The notes under the pieces are model-generated. The model had not been told where the DNA came from, ran no database searches, and saw only the letters and a list, made by a program, of their open reading frames with translations. DNA of 64,000 nucleotides, taken from the NCBI RefSeq assembly GCF_905475345.1, contig NC_066594.1:4318501-4382500 (forward strand), read 5' to 3'. The stretch comes from Vespula vulgaris (Eukaryota > Arthropoda > Insecta > Hymenoptera > Vespidae). Numbering within the stretch: position 1 is the first letter of the stretch; each line of letters begins with the position of its first letter. Below are positions 53,817-64,000 of the stretch, one piece after another. Both the position numbers and the translations under genes were made by a program.

Positions 53817-54889
53817 TTGCTTTACGGAGCTCATAGCAAATTCAAACGCTGAAATTCCCAGTAGGTACTTTTCGCGGAAAGAGGATTATTACGTGCGCGA
53901 AGAGCATTCTAGTAACGACACGCTTCAATGGACATGTCCTACCCGTTCACTGTTGGAACAAGCGCAAAAGGAGACGTCCTCTTTAAACGTTACGGACGTC
54001 AACACCCCTCATCGTTTCCCGGTCCACACTCTAGCACAGTGATATACGAGCGAAATAATACACGACGTACTATTTACGAACTTTCATCGTTGTCTCACAT
54101 TTAAAGTTCTCACGAGCGAACCAAACGAGATTAACGTCGATTTTTACGAGTTTCCTCTATAAAAAGCTTTGATACGTGATTCTCGGGATTCTTATCTCTT
54201 TCGTTTTCCGAAAAGCATGGATTATATCACTTATTATAGTATTCGTCAAAGAATCATAATCAAAGGTTTAGCAGGCGTAGAAAACTTTAAGACATCGTTT
54301 CGAAGACAAGCTATTTGCTATCGAGCAAACAGAAAGTGATAGCTAGTAAAACTTCCTTCTTTCCGACAATATCGAAGAATATCGAAAAGTTTCTTTTAAA
54401 ATTCGTTGCAGCTCGTGGTAGCTCGAAACAATATGTAACACGTGTACCTATATCCTTCCGAATTTTCTTTCATCGTGTTTCGAAATCGAAATCGACATGG
54501 AGAGTCGAATGAATGACATTCAAAAAAAAAATAATTTATATTATCGTCCTTAAAGAATTCTTTTGCTTTTGCCTTCCTTGAATTAAGCTTGTATTAAATG
54601 TACGACAAATTTTCAAGGAACGATCTTTATTTAGCTTTTTGTAGTATTTTACGAGGTTTCCTCGTGCGTTTTCTTAAACGACGCCTAATTTGTTTTATTT
54701 TTATTTTTTTTTTTTTTTACTAGATTCTTGCAGGCGTACTCTGCGTTTTTCCTTTCCAACCTGCCATATCGTTCTCTGGAAAAAAAGTTTCCAAGAAAGA
54801 ACATTATACGAGTTCTCGCGGGGCTTTAGCTCTCTGTGCTTTTACCCCTACTAATCCACGCTCTCCGTACCCTTTCCTGCCGTTTCCCT

Positions 54890-55020
54890 CCCCGCTCTCT
54901 CTGTCTCTCTCTCTCTCTTTCCCTTTCTCTCTTTCTCCCATTCTCTCGTTCTCTCTTACTCTTTTTCTCTCTACGTCTGTTGTATCTTTCATTTTTCTTT
55001 CTTTTTCCCTTTCCATTTCC
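54890..55020. repeat. Long pyrimidine-rich tract with (CT)n core
   Basis: The core at about 54896-54919 is CT dinucleotide; the rest is TTTC/TCTC units. The minus-strand frame here is R/E/K-rich and artefactual. Confidence 0.8.
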
Positions 55021-57045
55021 CTAGCATATCCAGTGAAGCGGCTCCGCTGCATTGCTGTGCGTTACAGCTACCTCGTAGAAACCCGAGATACCGACCTTTT
55101 TAAACATGCATACGATCTCTCGTACGTAGATTTCAAAGTCTGCAACAAGCGAGAGTGTATGTACGTTCGTTTTCTTCGAAATGTAGGTATGTCGAAAGAG
55201 AAATTGATCGTGCGAATCAAAATTCTTATATTTTTACGATAAAAATTGTATCAGATCGATCAATTGATATTCCAAGTATTTACGTTCGCTTATGATCGTA
55301 CTTTTTGTCGATTTCAAGGAAAATCAATTCCGATTCGAATTTTTTTCGATTCGAGATTACTTTCGTTTGTTTTACAAATTCATACTCGATCAAATGGAAT
55401 AAAAAATTTTGAAGAGAAGTACGGAATGATATCTACTTGATTAAGAGCTTTTTTTCGTGACGAATTCATTATCTATCAACGATATTAATAATCACGAGTC
55501 GTCGAGTAACGAGATCCCAGAGGATTGACGCCGAGAGGTGGGAGAAACGAGCTAGCATTTCCGTTTTTTTCGTTGAATTCTTTTGGCATCTCGTTTTCGC
55601 AGTGACGCAACCTCGTTTAATTGCGAAACATTTCCGCCATAATACGAAACGATGAATCAACGGTTCGCGGACTCTATTCCTGTTTAATTACAAAATATCC
55701 TCTGTGCTCGTCGGTCCTCCCTTGCGCACTCATTATTTCTCTCTCTTAATGCGCACTGCTATTTTTCTTCCTTTCCCCTAGAAATGTCACAATTTGAATT
55801 CATCCGCGATAAATGCGCTCTGTGAAAGTCTGACGAGACTTTACGCGCGATAATTGAAGCATTTTCTCTTGTCATACGTTATACCGTCTTGCAGAATGGG
55901 ATACGTCCAAGAAGATGATTATGTCTTTGATCATCGCGAGAAAGCAGCTTGCTATGTTACCGTAATTTCAAATAGTTAACATATATCAATTGCATTAATG
56001 AATTAGAAATCGTTTAATTTTATATCGATCGATATGATATTCTTCTATCGTGGATTCTAGTTACATTTATTTCCAGTGATTCCTTAAAATTTTCGTTTTC
56101 GAAATATAATTTGTTATATATAGTTACTTTGAGAGAAGATCTCGTACAAATTTAATGAAGACGCTTCTCGAACAACTGAATACTTTAAGAAATATTCCAA
56201 GCAGCTACTTATAAGAAATACTACGTAGTTATTTGTCTATGATTTGAAACAAATCGCGTGGAAGGAGCAATGAGAACGGAAGAAAATGATACGCGAAAGT
56301 TAAGTGCGTATCGAGCTATAGTTCAGAACATTTTCCTAGTCTCAATTTTCTCGTAAACGAGTACAGTCAAGGAGAAAGAAAGTTTGAAATTCCGAGCGTA
56401 CCAGCCGCGGCACCTTCTCAACTTGGACGTGATTTCGCGCAAACTTTTCTCTACCTAGCGGCTTCTCCTGCGCAGAAGAACGAAACTTGGTCGCCACGAA
56501 CGATATCTTCCAAAATGACGAAGTACGATCAAACACGCGAACTTATTTCGCCTCCTATAGCTAGGCTTATCGCAGATACTTATTACGGCAACATAAGGAG
56601 AAAAACAGAGAGATGAAGGCTGATTCGACCTATTCAATGCGCATATTCGTGAAATAATCACATTTTAAGGAAATACGATTGTCTTCGCCTAAAATTCGTA
56701 GGAACTTGTAGAAAAAATTCCATACTCGTGATTGCCGACGACAGATCATTGTCGTTAAAATTTGTCGGTCTCTCTTGGCAAAAGCAACAAAAAGCTCAAC
56801 ACGTGGCAATTTGGTCCTTTTCTTGAAACTTTTTCTAACTACACCTTTTTCCTCGAGTTGTGAAATTCTTTGGTTAGTTCGAAATAGTCGTCCGACGATT
56901 TAAATATTTTTTTTTGAAAGAAGGAAGAGGAAAGAGGAAGAGAAGAAAAAGAAAATTCGAAAGAACGTATTACGTGAATGCTGCTCTTCGATCGGACGTC
57001 ACGGTTCCGTTATTGAAAGAATGCAACTTGAACTTTTTAGTCTGG

Positions 57046-57092
57046 TCTCTTTCTCTTTCTCTTTCTCTATCTCTATCTCTCTCTCTCTCTGC
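57046..57092. repeat. (CTTT/CTCT)n tract
   Basis: TTTCTC and TATCTC units ending in a pure CT run. Confidence 0.85.
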
Positions 57093-59477
57093 TTTCCTCT
57101 TCGACATCAAGCTGAAACTCCATTAGTACGGAACGACCGTAAAGCGTCGCTCGTTTTACGCGAAAGCTTTGCTACCGAAAGCTCTAAGCCCGATGCGCCG
57201 AGTCCTTCGTGCGTTGCGTCACCCTAAAACGAGAGAGGAAAGAGAAGTAGCACCGACCATGGTAGATGGTAGAGGTGTCGCCGAATGGAGCAGGAAAGAA
57301 AAAACCTAGAAGGTGTTACTCGCTGTGGAATTCTTTGAAAGTTGTCGGACCTTCCGTGTTATTTCAACTCGTTTCTCCTTTCTTTTTTTCCCGCTTTCTA
57401 GATTTTACAAGCTTTTTACACGGTCACATTAGCTTTATTAGCGAATGATTTTCAAACGCGAATTTCATGATTCACCTTTTGCAAACTCATCTTCTTGACT
57501 CTGGAGACTTAGATCCGATTAATTGATTGTATCAAACAGGATGCAAAGAGAATCATAGAATTTTCTATGGACGTAGATGAGTGTAATTTCGAGAGGATCG
57601 AAAAATTAAAACGAGGACGGTCAAAAGCCAATTTTGTGATAAAACAAGTATCGTGCAAATAAAGCATTAGCGCATTAATAATGCACCAATTGCGTGCGCA
57701 AAGCAATGACGAGAAAGTTCTTTGCTTGCGGCAATGCCATTGTCGAAAAGTCTTGCCGGACTCTAACCAGCACAGCTTTGTTATGGCTCATTGTAGTGGA
57801 TAACTGTTGGCTCTGTTAACAACCTTTCTTACGGGAAGGAAACAAGCTCGGACGACATTTGTATACACCCGGGTGCTACTCGTACGACCATTACGCTTTT
57901 GATACTCCTTCCGAGCTCGTATTGAGCTCTTGTTGTTTTAACCAATCTAATAACTTTCTTCTTATCGTTTTCGAAAGTGGCCTTTCGGATATTGTTATTG
58001 AGCAGAAAGATTCGTATAAAGATCTTTCGTTCGCGTCGACAAAAGATCGTTCAATTTTATCATCGGTGTACGTTGCACTCGGTGCGACTTCCATAAAGTA
58101 CGACTAGCTCTTGTATTGACCTAAAGAATCTCTCGAGACAATATAAAGGAAGAAATATTGCTGATGAAATATCCATAGCTGTTCCCTTTGAGAGACGACC
58201 CTATAGATCAGCTGATTTAGATACCCGTTGATGATCGTATCGATAGTAGCCACGAATATGCATGCATAGAGAATACATGGAATAGAATCTATTGGGATGG
58301 GGAACGTAGAAGAGAAACGTAGAAGAGATAGATAGAAGAGGAGCGTTGTGCGTTGGTAAAGGGGAACGAAGCGGTGTTCAGTTCGTAGGGTAGTTAAGGG
58401 CACTGACGTAACTACTGCGGCTAATGAGGCATAAACAAGCAAGGTGCGAGGCTGGTCGACGCCGCACCGCAACTACCGGCTAACCGAGCCATCCCTGCTC
58501 TATCCTATCGACTATCCTCCTCTATTTTAGTGGCCGTCTATAGTTTAGTCACTGTTCCCCGTAAACTAATAATATCGACGCCGCAGGACGGTCCTTTCGT
58601 GCGGGCAGCCTCGAATTTATTGGCACAGACCTCGAACCCGCTTTCCTCTACCCTTTCGCGACACCACGGAACTAAGCGACACCAAGCTCCAACCCTTTCC
58701 ACGCTCTGGCTTAACGTTTTCGATCATTTTGGTCAAACATTCTCGGTTTACGGCCCGTCGCTTTCGAACTTTGTATTCAAAATGGCATTCGATTTCATCT
58801 TTTCTCTAGCGATGTGTACTGGTCAACTCGACGATCGTAGAATACTCTACTATATGCGCGACCACAACCTATTATCGATTTTTCCCAGTTAACGAGTCAC
58901 AACGATTCGCTTCCTCTACTTTTTAAGAATCTTGTCGAAGAGAAATTAAAGGTAGATAAAAGATGGAAGAGTAGACGAGGACGAACGATAGAAGAGAAAC
59001 ATAAACGCGATGAAAGACGAGGGTAATTTGATGTAGAGTCTTTAAATCGATGTGCGTACGTTTCCGTTCAATCTCCTTTCGACTAAAACGATCTTTAAAT
59101 TTTTACCACTACACTTTCGATAGAAGTAAATCTTCTGGTAGTCGACAACGGTTCAATGTTGTCGGTACTTTATTCTATTTCGATCGTAGAGAGAGTAATG
59201 ACAGAGAAAGAAAAAGAGGGAGAGAGAAAGCGAGAAAGGATGAGAGAGAGAGAGAGAGAACGTTGCGTGACGTAGTAGTTGCAGGTGCATGTGCGAATCT
59301 CAAAAACGTCTTTTTCCTCTTCTTCGCAGACAATCTATTTCTCTCTATACTTCAGAACCAGTGGTCCGGAGTATACATTTAAACAACGTTCTTCCCACGA
59401 ACGCTTCTACGAGCGTTTAACGAAATTACTTTGAAACGCGAAGAAGTACGTCCGACTCATGCTCCAAGCGCATTCTT

Positions 59478-59478
<1 letters not shown>

Positions 59479-59510
<32 letters not shown>

Positions 59511-59530
59511 CTCTTGTTCTCTCTCTTTAC
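59479..59530. repeat. (CT)n microsatellite
   Basis: CT dinucleotide with a few CTAT and TTGT interruptions. Confidence 0.9.
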
Positions 59531-61046
59531 TCTCCCAACTCCTACTCGGGCGCGTTCTCGTTCTATGTTCTTTCCTCTGCTTTTCCTGAGTCTCGTTTTT
59601 TTACTCCGCATCCTTTTCTCTCTCCTTTTTATTCTTTTATCTCACTTTCTGTCTTCTTCTACTTTGTTCATTCCCTCGGCCGACGAGGTTTAAACACACA
59701 AGTCTCTTAAAGCCGTTAGAATTACATTTTGTTCTTCTCATCCCTCTCCTCAGTTGGCCTTGCATTTGTTATTTAGTTCATATTTTTATTACAGTCTTTT
59801 ATCCATGAATATTTTTCACGACGTAAACACAGTCGGAAAACAAATAAGAAGCCGATACCAACGTAAGAAAGTTCATCCAAACAACCGAAACCTTTCGTTT
59901 ACCAAGATAAATATAGACGGAAGAGGGTAAATATTTTTTTGCGAAATTTTTTCTTATATTAGAAATAGTTCAAAGTTAGTATCTACTAATGATAAAGCCG
60001 GGAGTCTTACTAGTGTCGAAGCTTCACATCGGCCGAATTTAACTTTAGTGTATTTTAGAGATTTCTTGAGAAGTTCGAACAATTTCGTAGGTCGATATTA
60101 AATTTTCATTCGGGAGTTTACACGACGGAGTAATTTCATTGATGGACGCATTACTTGAAATCGCGGTAACACGAAGCACGTTCGTTATGGGAAAGTAACG
60201 AATCCCTAAGGCAAGAGTAACGGATAGAAGATGACGATAATGAGGAGGAGGAAGAGGAGTAGTAAGTGGAAACGTTCTCCCAACGTCAGCTATTTTCTCG
60301 ATAATCGTTAGGGGGCTTGCCGGATCAATTAATTTCAGCTCTAAAGCGGGTAGTTTAGCGTGCTGGGCCTGAATTATGAGTACGTGTAAACGTCGTCGCC
60401 CGGGTGCGGCCGAGCGTAGGCATCCGAGCACTGACTTGATCTCGACTCGATTCGGCCAATAACCATCTCTGTAGAATTTCATTAACGGACGACGGGGAAA
60501 GAGGGTGTACTACCCTCCGGATTTGAGTTGTCGCGTAATCCCGACAGGAATCACCGATATTCCGTGCTGCGAATTCGCATAAATTGCAGCTTCGACTTCC
60601 TTCGAGTACTCTGCTCGCAGATAAGAGAAGCAGTGAGGAAAACGGATGCATGCTTTCTCCGATCCGAAGGCGTTCCTGTGGGATGTAAAGTAATACCACG
60701 CAACAGTTAACAGTTTCCACGATTACTCCAACCCTTTTCGCTACGAGCTTTAGAAATCTCTTTGGCGTTAGTTCCTTTCTTCTTTCGAGACAGATATACA
60801 GTTCTGCTGTTTAAAAGTTCGTCGAAACACATGCGCAATAATGCTTTCTCGGATTCCACCAAGTATTTCTACCATACTCTTTATTAACGAGCAAGCTGAA
60901 TATTTATTTATCGTGTTAATTGAATGTATCTACTTCGAATAGAAATTCGCAAATAATTTATTACGAATAATTTGGTTATTTCGAAATTTCGTGTGCGATA
61001 CACGATTAAAGTCGGACAAAAGTTCTTAGGTGGATTAAAATTTTAC

Positions 61047-61156
61047 AAATCAATTACTCTTTTTCGAGACTTTTTATGCTTGTAGTTTGGCTTGTAATTT
61101 TACGAGTTAAGCTTCACAAGCTGGAAAAAAATGTATCTATAAAGAGTAATTGATTT
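61047..61156. repeat. Perfect 16-base inverted repeat, 78-base spacer
   Basis: The left arm at 61047-61062 is aaatcaattactcttt, and the right arm at 61141-61156 is its exact reverse complement. No flanking duplication is evident. It could be a MITE-like remnant or a long hairpin. Confidence 0.6.
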
Positions 61157-63326
61157 TTAAAATATATTTTATTACAAATTGAACAATGTCGAAACCTTTA
61201 TTTCTATGATTTCGAAACGATAGTCTCAAATTGTCATTATTCGCAAAAATATTTTAGAATTATCGTCTATTCGTGTAAAGTATGAATAAATGATTATTGT
61301 TTTCAATGTGATTTAGTTGAATAGCGGAAGAGTAAAACACATATACTTAAACTATCGATTGTAATAGAGTTCACGACAAATCCCGGAAAGAAAGTATTCT
61401 TGGATGTGAAAATAGCATTTGTTGGATCGATTATAGTCGACGTTTTATCCTATTGGCAATGAAACTACGTACGAAGAGACGGTACTAAAATATCTTTTCT
61501 TTCGATACGTGTTGTACAATATCCAAGTCATCGGTCATACGATATTTTCATTATTCCGTCTTTGATAAAAGTCCACATCGAATAACAAGACGTCTATTAT
61601 AAAAATCATTACTTGATTCTAGCTATAAAAGCGTAAAGTATAAAAGCTGTATACCTATTAAACTTGCATAAAAATCAATTACGATTACATCACCGACACG
61701 AACGACAATATTTTCCTTCTTTTCGTTCTGGCGGCTTGCTTCATCACAAATTTTAATAACTGCGAACAAATGTCATAAATCAAGGGGCTAGTCATCGTTA
61801 AACCCCGAGAGCAAAGAAGAGGATAAACCGTTCGAAAGTTATTCAGAGAAAGATTGTCAAAGACGAGTGGTCGCACGAATGCCAAGTTATTCTGGTCGTC
61901 ACCATTGTTATCTTCATCCTCTCCGTCGTTTCTCGGTGATTTAACGAAAGGCAAAATTCGTGCAGTTCTTTACATAACTGAATTCAATCGTAAAGCGTTT
62001 TCCTTGAGCTCAACGTTGCTTCCTTCTGAATGCTCACCGACGAGGCTCAGGAACCTCTCTTTTCTCTCTTTTTCGGTTTGTCGAGGCAGATCGAGAAAGC
62101 GGGCAGAGGAAGGCGCGGTGTAGAAGAGTGGGGAAAGGGGGTGGTTTAACGCGTCTGAACACTAAAACGAATGTGGATTCGACTTCTATGAGCGTGCCCG
62201 CCAGTCTCTTAGTTGTGTGCGCGCATGTATTACCGACCGTTCGTCCGTTGTATGTGTGCGTGAGGGAGTACCTCGCGACGTCTGAACGGCTTTCCATTCG
62301 GAAAAAGTTTACCAGAGAGGATCGAGTATAGGAAGAAAAACTGTTGCCACTACGGTTAGTTTAGCGACGCTTAGTAAAGTTAATGGTACGATACGGGCGA
62401 ACCTTTGGAAAAAGGTTTTTCGCTTAGGTGCGCTCGAACGATCGTTCGAGGAAACGTTTTCCCTCTTTCTTGCTATCTTTCGTGGACTTTAAATCGATTC
62501 CCTTTTAAAAAGATTTCCGATCGAAAGTCACGCATAATCCGTACTCTTTTACGATTAGGGCTGCCTTTTCCCATTACAGTTTTCTTTTTTCTTTTAGATT
62601 AACACGAGTGAATTGTCAAATTTAATGAATGAATTTTGAATCGTTCGATGTATTCGGACGATTCAACTCGGTTTTATCGTTTGTAATATTCGAGATTCAA
62701 CGTTATTTCGAATTTATATAAATCAAACCGATCAATATCTATTTTCAGAGAATATTTCTAAGAAGGCTATACAATGAATATTTTAATTTCACTGTGATCA
62801 GACAGTGTAATTTTTCAAACGTCACATGCTTTTGGATAACATACGAGCGATGGCTTATAAGAGATAGACAGGACTGGAACGAATATTGATCGAGTTAATT
62901 TGAGAAACAGAATAAAATGCATTCACTCACAAATTTTCATTTTTGGAATGATTGCTCAATTTATATTACTTTTCACGGAAACGTTAATACGAATAATCGA
63001 ATTTTCTCGGGAAGAAACGATTATTCTAAAAGTTTTTTTTTCCACTGGAGAATAATAAAAATAAACATAATAAAGATATAATAATGTTGATAAATTACTA
63101 TCGTTACGATGATCTTTCTATTTCCGATGTTCCTCTTGTCACCGATATATTTAATATTGTAGCCTTACAAAGTATTGCGACTTTTCTTACTGATAAAAGA
63201 AGAAGGAAATGTCTAGAAAGAGAATAGAGAACGAAAATTGGTTTGCGCGTCACTTGCTTCGTGTCAATATTTTCAGTAGTAACACTCTATGTCTAAGTCA
63301 ACGTTGTGAGTCGAGTTGACTCAGGT

Positions 63327-63345
63327 GCACGCGCGCGCGCGCACG
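63327..63345. repeat. (CG)n / GCAC alternating purine-pyrimidine tract
   Basis: A GCAC flank and about seven CG steps form strictly alternating purine-pyrimidine sequence, unusual in an otherwise AT-rich window. Confidence 0.85.
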
Positions 63346-64000
63346 CTGTAGAGAAAGAGAGATAAAGAGAAAGACAGAGAAAAAGAAGAAAATGAGACTT
63401 GTGGTTCCGCATATAGGAGGATCGAAGAATAATCAAACCAGGAGGAGGAATGGATCGAGGTATTCCGAGGTGAACGGTCAAAGGGAAGGTGCAAGCTTGA
63501 ACATGTGGATGGTATGTGAAAGACGAGACTGTGGGATAGTACGCATCACTATACGTTTGGAAACGTTTCTTCGACGTAGAAAGCAGACGGGCTGAAAGGT
63601 GAGTGTTTGTACTCGCTAGATACGGACAAATTATTCAGTTTGGCAGCGTCGATTTATATATCTATTATTTGCTACTTGGCCGATCCATCGGTGATGTCTC
63701 ACGAAGGATGAAAAAGATATGTATGCGGATGAAACGAATGCTCACGATAACGACGATTTGTTTTATCAAAGGCCGACACACCGATCTTTTATACTTACAT
63801 ATCGATTTGTCTTTCTTGAAAAGAAGACAGCATAGGATATATTAACGTAAGTTTTCCGTCTATCTTGTAAAGATTAACGTTTAATAAAAGATTACTGATT
63901 GATATGAATGAATCTTTCAAGAAAGTTCAGTTTCTCGAGTTCGCTCGAGAATGTATACGATTATTACCCTGGTTAAAATCAGGACTTTTTAAAACATGAT

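Larger units (their letters stand above)
35750..64000. other. 28 kb upstream of the Ig1 exon; no coding sequence I can support
   Basis: The acceptor of the Ig1 exon (tttcag) ends an intron that must start at an exon carrying the first Cys and the WY/WF motif of Ig1. I scanned the minus strand for TGG-TAY/TTY in a suitable context and for LPCD-like codons and saw no convincing match. The region is therefore probably one long 5' intron, or the missing exon is too diverged for me to see. It contains CT/GA microsatellites, several perfect palindromes and hairpins, a CRE-like cluster and POU octamers (listed separately), and a candidate non-coding exon near 45762-46020. Confidence 0.6.

Noticed and set aside
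54070..54155. Minus-strand reading with D-x-N-L-V-W-F-A-R-E, resembling the C-strand of Side Ig1
   Set aside because: No LPC-type Cys at the right distance before the Trp, no donor in the right phase, and the frame soon reaches a stop without a PIYS-like end. Taken as chance.
58104..58892. Frames on both strands, one starting MRCGVDQPRTLLVYASLAAV (signal-like)
   Set aside because: No conserved domain and no consistent splice sites linking it to the Side-like exons. I cannot support a gene.
63392..63597. Plus-strand frame ending just before a gtgagt donor-like site
   Set aside because: No acceptor, domain or partner exon could be recognised; a single good donor-like site is weak evidence.
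1..64000. CRISPR array, rRNA, bacterial operon or viral insertion
   Set aside because: Repeats are simple microsatellites without unique spacers, coding density is very low, exons carry eukaryotic splice sites, and no viral or bacterial protein motif was seen.

Overview
This is a eukaryotic, almost certainly insect, nuclear window. It is AT-rich but keeps many CpG dinucleotides, is packed with GA/CT and TA microsatellites, and its only recognisable coding sequence is short exons separated by long introns with consensus GT...AG ends. That composition, together with an arthropod-type immunoglobulin receptor, fits a hymenopteran (bee, wasp or ant). The order is an inference from general character, not from a marker gene.

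One gene can be supported. It lies on the minus strand and encodes a Sidestep-family (Side) cell-surface immunoglobulin-superfamily protein. Five internal exons join in frame without a stop: 35749-35538 (second half of Ig1), 13423-13313, 5371-5281 and 5190-5078 (Ig2 spread over three exons), and 2987-2821 (linker and first part of Ig3). Together they encode 231 contiguous residues (694 bases). The codon phases match at all four junctions, and the family hallmarks are present (DAR, VFGPRAYF, YRCRVDF, VPPE, TAGPYEEGD, CRVTGGKPEP, TGSRPPAVITW). Both ends of the gene are outside the window or unrecognised. The signal peptide and first half of Ig1 should lie upstream (higher coordinates), and the rest of Ig3, later Ig domains, the fibronectin-like region, the transmembrane segment and the tail should lie downstream (below position 1).

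Layout: 1-2820 is intron downstream of the last visible exon. 2821-5371 holds three closely spaced exons, including a 90-base intron. 5372-13312 is a 7.9-kb intron. 13313-13423 is the exon opening Ig2. 13424-35537 is a 22.1-kb intron with most of the large microsatellites, a tRNA-derived SINE-like remnant and a second tRNA-like fragment. 35538-35749 is the Ig1 exon. 35750-64000 is non-coding as far as I can read it and is probably one very long 5' intron or upstream region.

Side proteins in Drosophila are membrane ligands of Beat-family receptors in motor-axon guidance and synaptic partner matching. That is family knowledge, not something shown here. I found no rRNA, confident tRNA, CRISPR array, intact transposon or second protein-coding gene. 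The other open frames are short, often overlap simple repeats, and lack domains. The non-coding observations below (palindromes, hairpins, paired GA/CT tracts, a CRE-like cluster, POU octamers, a candidate untranslated exon) are sequence facts with speculative meaning.
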